From the NCBI GenBank assembly GCA_947623455.1, contig OX392528.1, positions 53,214,322 through 53,278,321 on the forward strand: a stretch of 64,000 nt of DNA. The letters run 5' to 3'. The DNA is from Mimachlamys varia. Its lineage: Eukaryota; Mollusca; Bivalvia; Pectinida; Pectinidae. How positions within the stretch are numbered: position 1 is the first letter of the stretch; each line of letters opens with the position of its first letter. Shown one piece after another: positions 44,078-56,186 of the stretch. Both the position numbers and the translations under genes were made by a program. Below the pieces are notes generated by a model. It was given only the letters and a program-made list of their open reading frames with translations. It searched no databases and was not told where the DNA came from.

Positions 44078-44357
44078 ATTCTACATCTCTCGAATCCCCG
44101 ACCCGTAAGTTTGTCGTCAGAAGCCAACATCCATGACAGAAATCCTTATGTTTCGAATCAGCTCTGGAATAACGAATCAAATGCGACACACAATCACTAC
44201 TGGTTAAATATGTAGGGCTATTACTATCAAGAAAGGGGAAATTCACGATAGGAGAGTCCTTGATTCCAAATTCAGAAGGGTATTTACGATCGACTTGGTC
44301 GGCAAACTTCTTTATATTTATAGACAACGTTAACACATAGTCGATATATCTGAAAGT
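44078..44357 (-). pseudogene. reverse-transcriptase relic 1
   Basis: The minus strand encodes FRYIDYVL (the catalytic YxDD region of a reverse transcriptase, with the second aspartate replaced by tyrosine), YPSEFGIKDS, then directly IVNFPFLDSN and HLIRYSRA, motifs of a family of marine-invertebrate retroelement RTs. The part normally between IKD and IVNFPFL is deleted and the element is too short to be active. TTTATTTCACTTTCAG immediately precedes it and resembles a splice acceptor. Confidence 0.65.
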
Positions 44358-45385
44358 GAAATAAAAAGATTTTATTACATTTTAGCGCCCAGACCTTGGT
44401 TTTTAGCTGCTAATGGGATCACATTCTGTAGAGACTTAGGCTAATGATGGCGAAATTACACCACACCTCCTCGATATTCAGGGGTTACACTCACCTCCGC
44501 AACCCTGTCATTGCAAAACTAAACGTTCTGTGAACGCCACCTTGTTGATGATGTAAGGAGACTAGTTTGACCCTTTGACGTTCATCAAAAGAATTTCGCG
44601 GTCACATAACGGTAAAAATTGATAAGCTATGAAGTCGGTTGCAACCCTTTCTAATCTAACTAATCTTCAAAAGACAGGCATCAGCCTAGCGATTGGCCAG
44701 GTTTTTTTACCCGAGACCAGTCAAACTGCTATCTTCATGTCTTCAGTTTTGTCAGGGGTGTAGAGAGCGTAGGTGAGCGTTACCCGTGGATATAGAGAAT
44801 GATGGCATAGCAGTACCAAGAAGTACGGAGTGCTGGTTTTTTTATATTTTTGTTAGGTAATAGTTTTCCAGAATAGATTTGAAGAAGTGAATGGCCAGGA
44901 AGTTGAAATGTTGACATAAAAATTTATTTTTGTCGAACGATGCCCTTTCATTTTTTTTGTGTGGTAAATTCAAACCACAAAGAGAACACTCATTTGTGTT
45001 CTAGAGTTCAGATCTACTGGCAGAGTTAGGGTCGTAATCCATGGTGAGACAAAAATGAAAAGAAAAATATGCTACTGATCGTTCGTCAAGTGCTGTTTTT
45101 CATCATTCAATATTTATTTCCGTTTGGATTATTGAATTAATCATATCTACCGTGGGTAAAACATACATTTTGAAATATACGGATCATAACCACAAGTTTT
45201 CTTCAAAAGAGACCCCACTGATAGTATGTATGATCAAAGGTATCTATGAACCCCTTGTCGTCCACAGACAAATGGAAATCCTATGATTTTTGCGTCCTTG
45301 AAAAGTGTTCGTTAAAAGCATTTCCCCAACAACGAGTCCATTTAAGGTCATGTATCAATCTTAAAATATATCTATAACTTTATAA
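44358..45385. other. intergenic, no gene seen
   Basis: No recognised feature; RT-derived sequence may continue but is too degraded to read. Confidence 0.35.
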
Positions 45386-45387
45386 TT

Positions 45388-45528
45388 CATGAATTTTCGT
45401 GGGAAACTCCGCAATCGGGAACCGTTGGCACTTTCCGTAAACGAGAAAATACTCGTTTACTGAAATTAAGTGCCGACGGTTCACGATTGGAAAATTCCGT
45501 TGAAAATGTTCATGAAAGTTTCCGGAAA
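45388..45528. repeat. foldback element (family 3), copy 1
   Basis: Inverted arms CAATCGGGAACCGTTGGCAC ... GTAAACGAG and CTCGTTTAC ... GTGCCGACGGTTCACGATTG, extended outward by TTCATGAA/TTCATGAA. Related to 48900-48980. Confidence 0.8.
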
Positions 45529-45738
45529 TGTTTCCAGTAAAGTCGATAAAGGACACCCAAGGGACAAATCAAAAGTTTTCTTTATAGACAGGTATATTTT
45601 ATACAGAGGTCAAATCGTATAGTATTTGCTCTGAGTGAGTCTGCCCTTTATAGCAGTTTCGTATATACCCGGTATGTGCATATACGTCCCTGTTTATGGA
45701 CAGTGTCCTTAATAAAGAGGTGTCCTTTATATTAAGTA

Positions 45739-45762
45739 CTGGGGGGTGGGGGGGGGGGGGTT
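45739..45762 (+). repeat. G-rich run
   Basis: Six G, a T, and about twelve G lie 40 bp before the long palindrome. Such a tract could form a quadruplex or be polymerase-slippage product. Confidence 0.6.
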
Positions 45763-45801
45763 AAATCTGAAAGTGAGCCTTACATATGTTTGAGGATAAG
45801 T

Positions 45802-45916
45802 CCGAAGGGTTCTGACTCTATGATCCACTGAAATATTGGAACGGCTAGCGGCTCGTAGACTACGAGCGGCTAGCCGTTTCAATATTTCAGCGGATCATAG
45901 AGTCAGAACTCTTCGG
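45802..45916. repeat. 115-bp near-perfect palindrome
   Basis: Two 57-nt arms around a single A at 45859 pair at 53 of 57 positions. The mismatches are at arm positions 7, 26, 38 and 49; two of them would be G.U pairs in RNA. The centre is CTCGTAG-A-CTACGAG. Symmetry stops sharply at 45802/45916. Confidence 0.97.
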
Positions 45917-46700
45917 GCTATTTGAGGACCTGATAAGTTAGTTGACCGATATATTATGTTTTGCTTATGGTGTTTTTCTCCTTGTGACCCTGACTCGCGA
46001 TAACAATATACGCCAGAAAAGATAATATATAATGCATGTATGGCGGTGATGTTATTTCTTCTATACATAATAAACCGCTACAACCACCTTGTGTTTGTGT
46101 ATTGGTGGTAATTATTAATGGTTAACCACTGACTAGGGATGATACAGTACAGCCCCCTGTATCCTAATCCTCTTTCCTGACTCTACTTGGCTTTGGGACG
46201 ATTACCGTCGCCCCACCAGTCCGGTTCCGAAATCAGAATTCTATTTTGGCCAAAAAGTTTCCCAATTGATTTGGACGGCACTTTTATCGTTTTATATTTA
46301 GATTATTGTCTTGTTTGTGTTCTTGACTTGAACGTCAATCAATAACCAATTATATTGACGTGGCGGTCTCTCTTTGGCACTACATCTTATTAAGGACCCT
46401 TGTACCATTTGCTCGTTTAAATTCTTCATAAAAACAGTTGCCTCCCGTGAATTTAGTTTTTGATATCTGGGCCCAGTTGTTCAAATGATGATTAGCTTAA
46501 TCGGTGATTAGCAACAAGTGTCTCAAATTCACAGATATGTTTTGAAGCAGTGGTTTGGAGATCCTTAACAGAAAGCAGAAAGAGATGATAAAAGTAAAGG
46601 ACAAAAACCGTACCTAATTGCTCCGTTCGCACGCGCACTTCTTATCTGTCTAAATTCCATGACGTCTTTGGTTCTCAAATTAGCTGCAGTGTGGATGTTT
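45917..46700. other. intergenic, no gene seen
   Basis: No recognised feature. Confidence 0.4.
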
Positions 46701-46708
46701 GGAGTACA

Positions 46709-46720
46709 GCTGACGTCAGC
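46709..46720. promoter_or_regulatory. CRE / MAF-type palindrome
   Basis: GCTGACGTCAGC is a 12-bp perfect palindrome containing the full cAMP response element TGACGTCA and 12 of 14 bases of the C-MARE (TGCTGACGTCAGCA). About 11 kb upstream of RHOU. Confidence 0.4.
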
Positions 46721-47907
46721 GCTCAATGTTAACAGTCATGATCTTACTGCTTCTTCAATCTCGACATTTACCGTGACGTGAAACCCGAGACCTACGGCTT
46801 CGAATCACGTCTGGGATACTTTTCTGGTAACGAATCTTTGAGAAAATTGGTTATCGAACGGTTTTAAGTCCCATCTAAGGGACCATTCTAGTACCAGGAA
46901 ACCGAGTCATTGTGATAAATGCGTTTTCGATTTCTACCAAGAAGCATAAATACTTAATAAATAATTTAGGAAATTTAGTCAATACTGGGGGCCCTCTTAC
47001 GGTCGACTCTACGAGGATTGCGCACGTAACCCCGTTCTTATTTTGCTTATGAAAGCAGGATAATCTATTTTACAGGACACAAACCATCTGTAACCGTCCC
47101 TCAAGAAACAATTGAGAACAAAGAGCATATGAATTTAGTGAAAGTGTATTGTTTGTGAAACCTAAAGGCAAAAACTTGAAAACAAAATGTCGACAACGAA
47201 AGTGAAGAAGTTATCAATTGAACCCCTTCGCTAATTATTATTGGAAAGGGCTAAGCGCCAACTTGAGGGGTTACGCAAAGGGAAAAAAATAGATACGAGG
47301 GTGCTCGCATGTCGGCAAATTGTACGTGACGTACTACAATTAGTTGACTTGCCTTCAAGATGTGTCGATGGTATTAAGGTACTTCTAGAGCCATCCTCGG
47401 ACTCTTTCGCTAATTGATAAAAACCTTAGCGTTATTTCTTATATCACAGTAAATGCGTACGTGCTCAGAGATAATGTTCCTCAGGTTGTTCGTATATACA
47501 GATATATCTCTCCATGGAATCCATGTGTAGCTCATTAACGAGGAATGTTGTCCAAGAGGTCGGTAATACACAAACACGGGTCAAACTATCTGTGTTTATG
47601 TGTCTGTGAGTCAGACAGCAACAGGTTGTTTTATTATTTGTTAGCTTGAATATTGGCTAAAGTATTTTATTCAATATATAATATTTTCTCAATATAATTA
47701 AAATTTCCAAATATTTTCAAATTTCTTGTGTCAGAATAATAATTTTAAACATGTGCTGACAACTTTATTTGCAAATATCATTTGGTTTTGAAAATACAAC
47801 GAATCGGTTAATTCACGTTAATTTGTTGCAAGCTAACTAAGCTTTATACATCAGGTGCCGATGTTGATTCAGCAGTGCCCGGATTGTGTATTGTGTCGGC
47901 TGTAACA

Positions 47908-47962
47908 TGACGTCACAGATATGGCGGAGCGGGAAGTGGTACCATACTTCCTACTATAAAAT
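47908..47962 (+). promoter_or_regulatory. promoter-like CRE-ETS-TATA cluster
   Basis: TGACGTCA (47908-47915), GATATGGCGGAGC, GCGGGAAGTGG (ETS-like) and TATAAAAT (47955-47962) occur in that order on the plus strand. A 77-codon open frame overlaps but has no recognisable homology. It could be a non-coding RNA promoter or an enhancer. Confidence 0.3.
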
Positions 47963-48329
47963 CGCTGTGTGTGAGCTTGTCTTAGAGGCTGCTCAACTCG
48001 CTTTAATGCATTGTCGCAAAAAAAATTATGTTAATTTTATTCTTATATTTATTTTGTACACGAAGGTCATTGACCGCGGTGCGAGAGCATCCTTTTTCAA
48101 TTGCAATCCGGTTACCTAGTTACCAATACGTGACAGACTTCAATGTAATTCTTATGCAAGCAATTATCAAAATTGACAGAATATTTTAAATTGGGCTACA
48201 TGTAACCTCGTTATTGTAATTTCTGCAGTCAGCATCACTGGTTCTAAAGACGTCTGCCTCGTTATGACCTCGGCTCCATTAATTTACATGAGTTTAATGA
48301 CAAGTTAATTTTAGTTAGAGTAATGAATC

Positions 48330-48511
48330 AATTTTGACTTGTAAACACGATAAGTTGGATAAGTAGGGATACTACTCTCAAGAAAGGGAAAGTTCTCGAT
48401 CGTAAAATCCAAATCGTAACGTTTGTCACCAATCTGATTAAAACCATATCTTGATATCCGCGCCGTTCCGTAAACTTCTCTTTGCTGCGTTAAGATCTGA
48501 GAAAATCCCAT
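48330..48511 (-). pseudogene. reverse-transcriptase relic 2
   Basis: The minus strand encodes DKRYDLDFTIENFPFLES and IPTYPTYRVYKSKLIHYS, the same RT-family motifs as relic 1 (DKRDDFNF, NFPFL, YGVYxSQLIRY). Only about 50 codons remain. A G10 tract adjoins its 5' side at about 48513-48523. Confidence 0.6.
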
Positions 48512-48904
48512 AGGGGGGGGGGGGAGGTCACGTCCCGATGACCTTTTGCATTAGCCAATCAAATTACTACTGTCAGAATCTTGACAGTGAAATTTTGAGG
48601 CGACAAAGCTGCATAAACGCATTTGTCCGTTTAGTCATTTCGTCACCAAAAAGTTCACGTGGAATAATGTGACGAAATGGCTTGCTGCAAGATGACAGGT
48701 CATTGGACAATTATTTTAGTGTAAAGTAAAGAGGCGGCAAAGGTCATCTGAACGTGACCTCTCATGGGATGTTGTCAGATCCTTGTAAAACGGAGTGAGA
48801 ACAAGGGTCTTTATTTTAATCAGATTGATTTGTCACATAACTTTGTAAGAAGCTGCCCATCCCATGTTTGCCATTGTTTGAGTGGAATATCGAGGTAAGT
48901 CGTT

Positions 48905-48985
48905 GTATCGAAAACACTTTCCGTAAGTGGAAACTCGCATTTTCATTTACGGAAAGTGTCGACGGTTCCCGATTGATGAAAAAGA
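48905..48985. repeat. foldback element (family 3), copy 2
   Basis: ACACTTTCCGTAA and TTACGGAAAGTGT are exact inverted arms around about 20 nt; the flank GACGGTTCCCGATTG repeats that of 45388-45528. Confidence 0.8.
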
Positions 48986-49123
48986 GAGCTGTGCAGCTAA
49001 CTAGCCGTTAGGTTGACCATTGTGTAGGGTAAACATCTACCGATCATTTACATCTGTATCATTATTATCAGTGTGACTCTACATAATAGCCCGGGTTATC
49101 TGACCTTCGGTACTAGCAACGCA

Positions 49124-49131
49124 TGACGTCA
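49124..49131. promoter_or_regulatory. full CRE palindrome
   Basis: GCATGACGTCACA contains TGACGTCA, the third full CRE between 46.7 and 49.2 kb. Confidence 0.3.
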
Positions 49132-49617
49132 CAAGCCTACCTGATAATATCAGGTATGTGTCCGATAATGAACCAAGGTCAACTTTCGTTAGGGCACGAG
49201 TCTATTTTAGCTTCGCGTTGTGATTTATGAATTGTTTGATACTGTGGTGCCTGTCTTCAGAATAATCTATCTGACAATGCTTTTGTTAGTATCCTCTGTT
49301 ACCATGCTAATCTGTGGGCGATGACAAAAGTTTAGTCAGCTACGTTTACAGATTCTAAATAAGAAAACAATGCTTTAAGTGTATTGAACTGGAACCGTAG
49401 CGCGATGAAGATTCTTTAATGTTCAGCGTGTTTTGCTTAAAATGTCTAAGAAAAGCAATGCTATGGGCAACCCATTAACAGTTAGTGTTCCTCGAGAAAA
49501 TTTCAACTTTACTGCAATAGTTCACAATGAATTAAAATTCATACTCATATTTTCTTAATGAAACCCTTCCGTAGACACTCTTTTTACATAAAATACACCA
49601 AATATATTTGGCATCTT

Positions 49618-49787
49618 CTATGCTCTGTGAAAATAACAGTTTTTGACCTGAAGTGTTTAGAGTAATTTTACGCTTGGTGTGATTTAGATCAATTTCAATA
49701 AAAATGTCCCATCCCCTCAATGTAGCCTTTATTGAAAATTGACCTTAACCCCCAAAAATAGCTATAACAATTGATCATATCCCTGTG
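49618..49787. mobile_element. hAT-like MITE copy C, diverged
   Basis: GAAGTGTTTAGAGTAATTTT, AATAAAAATGTCC, TTGAAAATTGACCTTAACCCC and ATCCCTGTG follow the order of the family, but the left terminus has decayed. Confidence 0.7.
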
Positions 49788-50671
49788 ATTTTAATACTCT
49801 AAGGAAGCTATGTTTATTTTTTATTTATTTTATTTTCTTATATTTTTTTTTTTTTTGCAAAATAATATTTTCAGTCGATGTCCTGTAAAAGTGCCATATG
49901 TGTACGAAATCGTTGAACCCGAGTAATGATCGTGTTTGTTGATAACCAGATAGATTACGGGGAAATAGGTGACGCAAACGGCAGTGACAACAGTGCAATG
50001 AGTTTAGGGTCATTGGCCGACGTCAAGGTGTTCAAATGGTGCTTCTCCCATTAAGTTTTTTTTCTTACATTTCCCCTAAAATCGTTGTTATTTATAACTC
50101 TTCTATAGTAGTATAAAGTTAACGTCAACGAACGCACCTAAAACATCAATATTGTGAAATTTAATGCATTTGTATGCAAAAACATATAATTCTAAACGGT
50201 TTAGTTTTAAGCTGACAAATTTATTTTGTATACGTATACATTGGGTTGATTGTAAAAGTATCCTGTTTAACAAGAAAACGTTAGAATTTCAAATAATTTA
50301 TTTAAAAATGTATTTTAAATTAAGCACGTGTTTCATAAGAATAAACAATGTGTCTCTAAATGTTAAGCTCTGAGAAGTTTGTCCATATGTATTCGATGTC
50401 ACTGACAGCAATACTTCAGTATTTTATCATTTCTGACAACGCAACGAATTACTGCAAACGAATTTTTGGAATATCTGTTCTTAAAAAATTCACAACATGG
50501 CGTATACTTACCATTTAACGTCAGGAAGAGGCTAAATGTTATATACACGTCACACTGCCTCCACATCTGTTTTATTAGAATCAAGTCGATGGATTCAACT
50601 AATAAAATAATCACAGGAAAAATTACATTAGCGCCATTTATTACATTTTGAACAGTAAATATCAGAAAATA

Positions 50672-50698
50672 TCAACTTGATATATCGAATATCATCAT
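50672..50698 (+). repeat. donor-like copy of a 27-bp segment
   Basis: TCAACTTGATATATCG(A)ATATCATCAT; a near copy lies inside MITE D at 51213-51240. Confidence 0.85.
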
Positions 50699-50979
50699 TG
50701 CTTATATATACGAAATATTATGTCATCGCTATAGTGATGATATAAGTTTCGCTTCGATATCATTTCGCACTATTTGTGTCCTATTTCTTCCTTGTTCACA
50801 CGATCAAATAATACGGTGTAGTTAAATTTAAAATAAAAAATAAATTAATATTGTTATGGGAATCAATCAATATTGAATGAAATCGATTAATGAGTTTTTA
50901 TCTTTGTTAAAAAAACAGAACTACGTGTATATCCTGTGGCGTTTTAATATTCTGTACAAGCCTTGCATTTTGTCCCGAT

Positions 50980-51249
50980 CACAGGGACCTGAGAATTTGT
51001 TACAGCTAGTTTTGAACCTAAACTAGGATGTTTATTACACTTTTGGGGGTTTAGTTCAATTTTTGATAAAAATGGTCCTCGTCAATGGTCAATAAGGCTA
51101 TTATGACCTTTGACGAAGAGCATTTTTATCGAAAATTGAACTACACCCAAAAGTGTAAAATTACTCTAAACACCCTAGTTTTACTCTAAACACCATAGTT
51201 TATGTTCAAAACTCAACTTGATATATCGTATATCACCATCGTCCCTGCG
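50980..51249. mobile_element. hAT-like MITE copy D, perfect 8-bp TSD and internal filler
   Basis: Starts CACAGGGACCTGAGAATTTG and ends GTCCCTGCG. GTCCCGAT flanks both sides (50972-50979, 51250-51257). The inner part of the right terminal repeat is replaced by the 27-bp segment also found at 50672. A short CTCTAAACACC(C/A)TAGTTT block is duplicated near 51170-51200. Confidence 0.9.
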
Positions 51250-51257
51250 GTCCCGAT

Positions 51258-53161
51258 CTGCTGTGACGTCCAATTTTAAATATTGAATTATATGTCTAAA
51301 AGCTTTTAGGAATATCGAAGATGTAATGAATAGAAAATTCAATGGTTTCCGTTGAATATCAAATATATTTCAATCTACCATACTCGTGAAATATATTTGA
51401 TATCTAATGGAAAACTATTGAATAGCCTCTATAAATTACTTAGACAAAAATGATGGGATCTATCTTAGGTTGTGCAAAACATTTACTGCAATAGTCAAAG
51501 ACGTGAAGCAGGGCTATCCTTTAACGCCTTACCTCTTTTGTCGATACTCTCTCCGACGATTGTCTCCCTTCACCTATATTTCAAATTATCAATGACAAAA
51601 TTTAAAAAAAAAATAAAATAAAAAAAGGATCATAAATGCGAGTAGCAGTCGTGTGAAGATTATTTATTCCCGGTGAACAAAAAATGAAGTATCAAGCAGG
51701 TTTTCAAGTTAACGGAATGACAGACGTGTATACTACTGAGTCTGAGAGTAAGTCTCTGTGGCGTACAGCAAGGTCGGTATCTGTTTGCCCTTTCATATAA
51801 GTGGCAAACGTCATCATCAAGAATAAACATACTTCTAACAAATCCACGGTGTAACTTAGAGTGGAAGATGATTGAAGATTTATGGCTCATTACACAGTTA
51901 TTTTAATAATTGTTAATTAAATTGTGAGCAAGCACAGAAACGACTTTTTTCCTTAATTTGGATATTGTAAAATAAACTAATTTTGGAGTTTTTATATAGT
52001 GAATGATGGTAGGCGATTTCCGTCTCCAAATAACATGATTTACGGAGAATCGGACATTAATATAACCTAGAGATGCTTGCTAGCTTTGAATAGTTTCTGT
52101 TTAAACATAGACATGTTGAAAATGTGTGCTAGATTCAGTTTTGTTTTAAAGAATTTCCAATATTCTATATATATATCTTCCTTGCACTAAACCAACTTGT
52201 GTCGTCATCACAGGGCCAAAGATTTTTTAAAAGCTTCGTTCAGATTTAGTTTAATTAATAACAATGATACAGCAACGTGTGAATGATAGAGTATTGTTAG
52301 CTTAATAACCCCACTGCGAAAAAAAAACAATTGTTTTTACAGTTGTACAAAAAAAGTTGATAAAAAAAATAAAAAGCAAATATGTCTTTCTGAGATTTAA
52401 AATTAAAACAAACGGATATTAAAATTAAAATCATCATTTTAAGCGTGACATTTTTCCATTCAAACGTTTTGAATTATTTCAATTTAATTTTATTAATCTA
52501 ATTAGGTTTAATACAGCTGTGGACAGGTGCGAGCCATGCAGGTGTACTGGGGGGCTACTATACTTGGGCAGTGTTCTACGGTATGCATATTAGGTTAGAA
52601 ATACCCACGAGGTATTGACATGAATGTATTCTTCGCCAGTCACATGTCAAAATGTCGCTTCCCTCCGAGCTTCGGGTTGTAGTTATTTATAGCTACACGT
52701 GACAATAGAAGCTATCGATGAACACCCCCAACACGGGGTGTCGGGTGTCGCGTGGAATCCTTGCGTGGTCCGGCAGGTCGCTGTGTGTACGACACGGTGG
52801 TCAAGGGGGTGTGGGGGTAAAGTTATATACTAGTTAGAGGAAACAGGGGAGGGGAATGGTGAAGTCTGTCATCAAGATACAATTTGACATATATGTCATC
52901 TGAATATGATTTGCGCGTATCGAATTCGATTTCTGACACCTATAATATTCTGTGAAATAGAAATTTAAACTGAGATCGATTGCAGTCTTTTTCCAACCGT
53001 TGATACACTCCAGAGAGATAAATCAATATACACTCACATTTCTGTAGCAACAAAGTAAAGAAACATTGTGTATTCATAAAAGGACAGTGTTCAAAATGGT
53101 GACATTCAAACTTCCAAGATAACATGTGCATTAATTTTTGTTCATATATCGTTTTCCTGAA
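51258..53161. other. intergenic, no gene seen
   Basis: No recognised gene; A-rich tracts at 51600-51630 and 52315-52380. Confidence 0.4.
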
Positions 53162-53339
53162 CACAGGGACTTGATAATTTGTTACGGCTAGTTTTGGACC
53201 TAAACTAGGGTGTTTAGAGTGATTTTACACTTTTGAGGTATTGAGGGGGCATTTTTATCGAAAATTGATCTAACCCCCCAAAAGTGTACAATTACTCTAA
53301 ACACCCTAACAAGCTGTAACAAATTCTCAGGTCCCCGTG
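53162..53339. mobile_element. hAT-like MITE copy E
   Basis: 178 bp; CACAGGGACTTGATAATTTG at the left, AAATTCTCAGGTCCCCGTG at the right, flanked by TTCCTGAA and TTCCTGCA (7/8). The arms span most of the element. Confidence 0.9.
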
Positions 53340-56186
53340 TTCCTGCAATATTTGAAAATGGGGCATTCGATAGCGTATTGAGTACATTGCATGGTAATTG
53401 TTACACACAATTTGACAGTTTCATATTTTAGACTTTGGATTTTACTATCAAAGATGTCGATGGCTTGATAATAACTAAACATAACTTGTACGGTGAATTT
53501 TATATCTTATCATTTTGATATAACGGTTCGTACACCTGTCATCATGATAAAGACGTGTCATGACAACAAACTCGTAAATATATCTGCTTCCGTGCTCAGC
53601 GGGATCTCCGTCGGGAACCCCCGGGAATTGCATTCTGATTATACAACTATTCCTCCATAAATACCAATTGTCATACGTCACCAAAGACCTTGTTAACATA
53701 ATTGTTCCGGGGATATTGATGTCAATTAAATATTGTAACCACATCTGTTATTGATTGTCTCAATCTAAGAATACCGTGACCAATTCGCGACAACGCTAAA
53801 AATACCAACCTAGCGACACCCGAATCGCTGTTTACAGCCTCTGGCACGCCATAGTTCGAAAAAAAGGTCTCACCTTTAGTAACAGTTAGGGCCAGTACCG
53901 GATTAGCTTTAAAAACTCAATTACACAAAAAATATAATTATTTAATTTTGTATAAATTCCGGTTGTAAATAGATTTCTAAGTATCCTGTTACCATTCATA
54001 ACGCCGCGTGTTAAAAAACACATGTTATTTCCCGTGGGTATACAACTTGTTCGATTGTACATTTTGTCCAGTAAACAGGTTTTTCTCTATTGAGCAAAAT
54101 TGCTTAGGAAAAGTATATTGTTACTTTTCAGTAACATTAGAACAGGATACAGGTGCTCCAAGTGATATTTATCACCTAGCAATTTTCAAGTTTTACAAAA
54201 TACAACCTATGGTCGGGTGTACTCATATGTACTTCAGGTAAGCGTTTTCTCGTACTGTTAAAAAAATATGTCACATAAAATTTCACGAAATCTTGGTGCA
54301 TATCAATTGAGATCGGCTAAAGTTCGTTCAAATTGACGTGGGCTTGTTAACACCGAATTGTAATCTTCACTAATTGCAGCCGGAACAATTAGTCGTAATT
54401 ACGGGCTGGTACTCCGTATATTGTTCAAACTAGAATGATAAGTGTCTTATTCGAACCTAGCTTTGATACGCGAGTTACTCAAATGACGTCCGCGTATTAG
54501 TATCAGCACTTGTTAGCTTCATAATTTAATTGAGTAAATTTTGGATTTCAATTTTCAAACCCCAGTTTTCTTCAATTTTATCGTGAATTCACTTCAAAGT
54601 TTGAAGGACTATATACCATTAATAATTTAACGAAACAGTAAAAATCGCTTTACATTTATGATCATTTCCTAAACATTTTCGGGCATTGAGTTTGTGAAAA
54701 AAAATATGATGCAAGCTTACAATGCGACGAACAGATCGGATCTGAAATGCAAACACTTGTGTCAATATCAACAGCCCGCTATCAGTAATCAGATAGGTGT
54801 GCGTAAAGTACCGTTTTATAAAGAGAACCCGTTATCAATTAGTCCAAGCCCCGTATATAGACAATGTACTATGTACTCTAAGATAGCAGAAATTAGTGCT
54901 AAAAGTCACTATCAGTAAAGTCTATACTAGCATTGCTCTAGACACATTCCATTAGTATGTAGGACACGACGAAGTGTTTTTTTAGGACAACATGAAGGGA
55001 TTTTCAAATAAATATGAGTTTAGCTAGTAAACAAATTCTTGTTTATGTATACCAAATAAAAATGCTTATGTGATGGTGATTGTAGGGCTCGGGTAAGTAG
55101 ACTCGGGTTTTGTTACATGAGAAAACTTTGCTCAGCTTAATACTAGTAAACACTATTGTTTTTAATGATAAAAATCCAGAATAGCTTTAAATCGTTGAAT
55201 ATGTTAGAAATTGTATAAAGAAAATCGATGATTTATAGAATTCAGATTCCAGTACACTGTATACAAGATCCGGTTATTATTTCTTTTACTTCCTGAATGT
55301 CCGGAAGATTTGCATTCCGAGTAGAAATAGAAAGTACTGTTGCTGATGTCCAACTTAGCTAAGTACTTAGTACCTGGATTTTAAAAAAAGGTCCGTTTCT
55401 GGTCCATTTCTAAAACCGCGTGTTTTCCGTGACCCCTGTACTGGATCCCTATAGTACTGTTTATGTTTAAAGTACATTACTAAAGTGTGAGAACACGTTG
55501 AGATACCTAGGGGTTATATTGTAGCGAGTCCATCAATGCTATCTTACGAGATCCATATATATATGGGCCGTGAACCAGCTTTTTGACAATATGGACCGTA
55601 CAGATACGCTTATACGAGAGCACACATTCCAATGTTTACGCTTTGTTTTTGAGTAAGATATTTACTTTGTGCCTTCCCACGTCCTGGTTTGAAACAGTGA
55701 TATCCAATATCAGAGTACTGTTCACGTTATAAACACCTTCCCAATGTCTCAGATAACACGAACACCTCCAAATTACCTAAATCTGTCCCACGCACTCTTT
55801 TAACTGTATATACCATCAATGAAGTTGAACCAAGATATAACAGTCTCGCTTTTCACAACATTTGTTCATTTATAGGTCTTCGCGTTATCATACTCGCTGA
55901 TAAAATGACGTTGCACCAAAATTGTTCGGCTCCATTTCGGCCATTTTCAACAGGTCTTGTACTAAATAGTTTTAGAATTAGATATTCACACCTCGGAATC
56001 AATTCCTGTACATTTCACCAGTCAGACATATTGATTTCTTCCTCACGACCATTCACGTGAAGTTAGCGGTTGGTCAAATTCATCTCTGTTTCTGATAATA
56101 TAGTATGTTATATATCCAATACCATTTAAACTCGTAGATTTTGTGAAATTTCTCACAGTTTTGATTACTGCCCACCTGCTTCCGAC
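53340..56186. other. intergenic, no gene recognised
   Basis: Short open frames only, none with recognisable family motifs. Possible distal regulatory DNA of RHOU, not demonstrable from sequence. Confidence 0.4.

Noticed and set aside
47886..48119. 77-codon gene downstream of the CRE-TATA cluster
   Set aside because: The frame starts upstream of the putative TATA box and has no recognisable motif.
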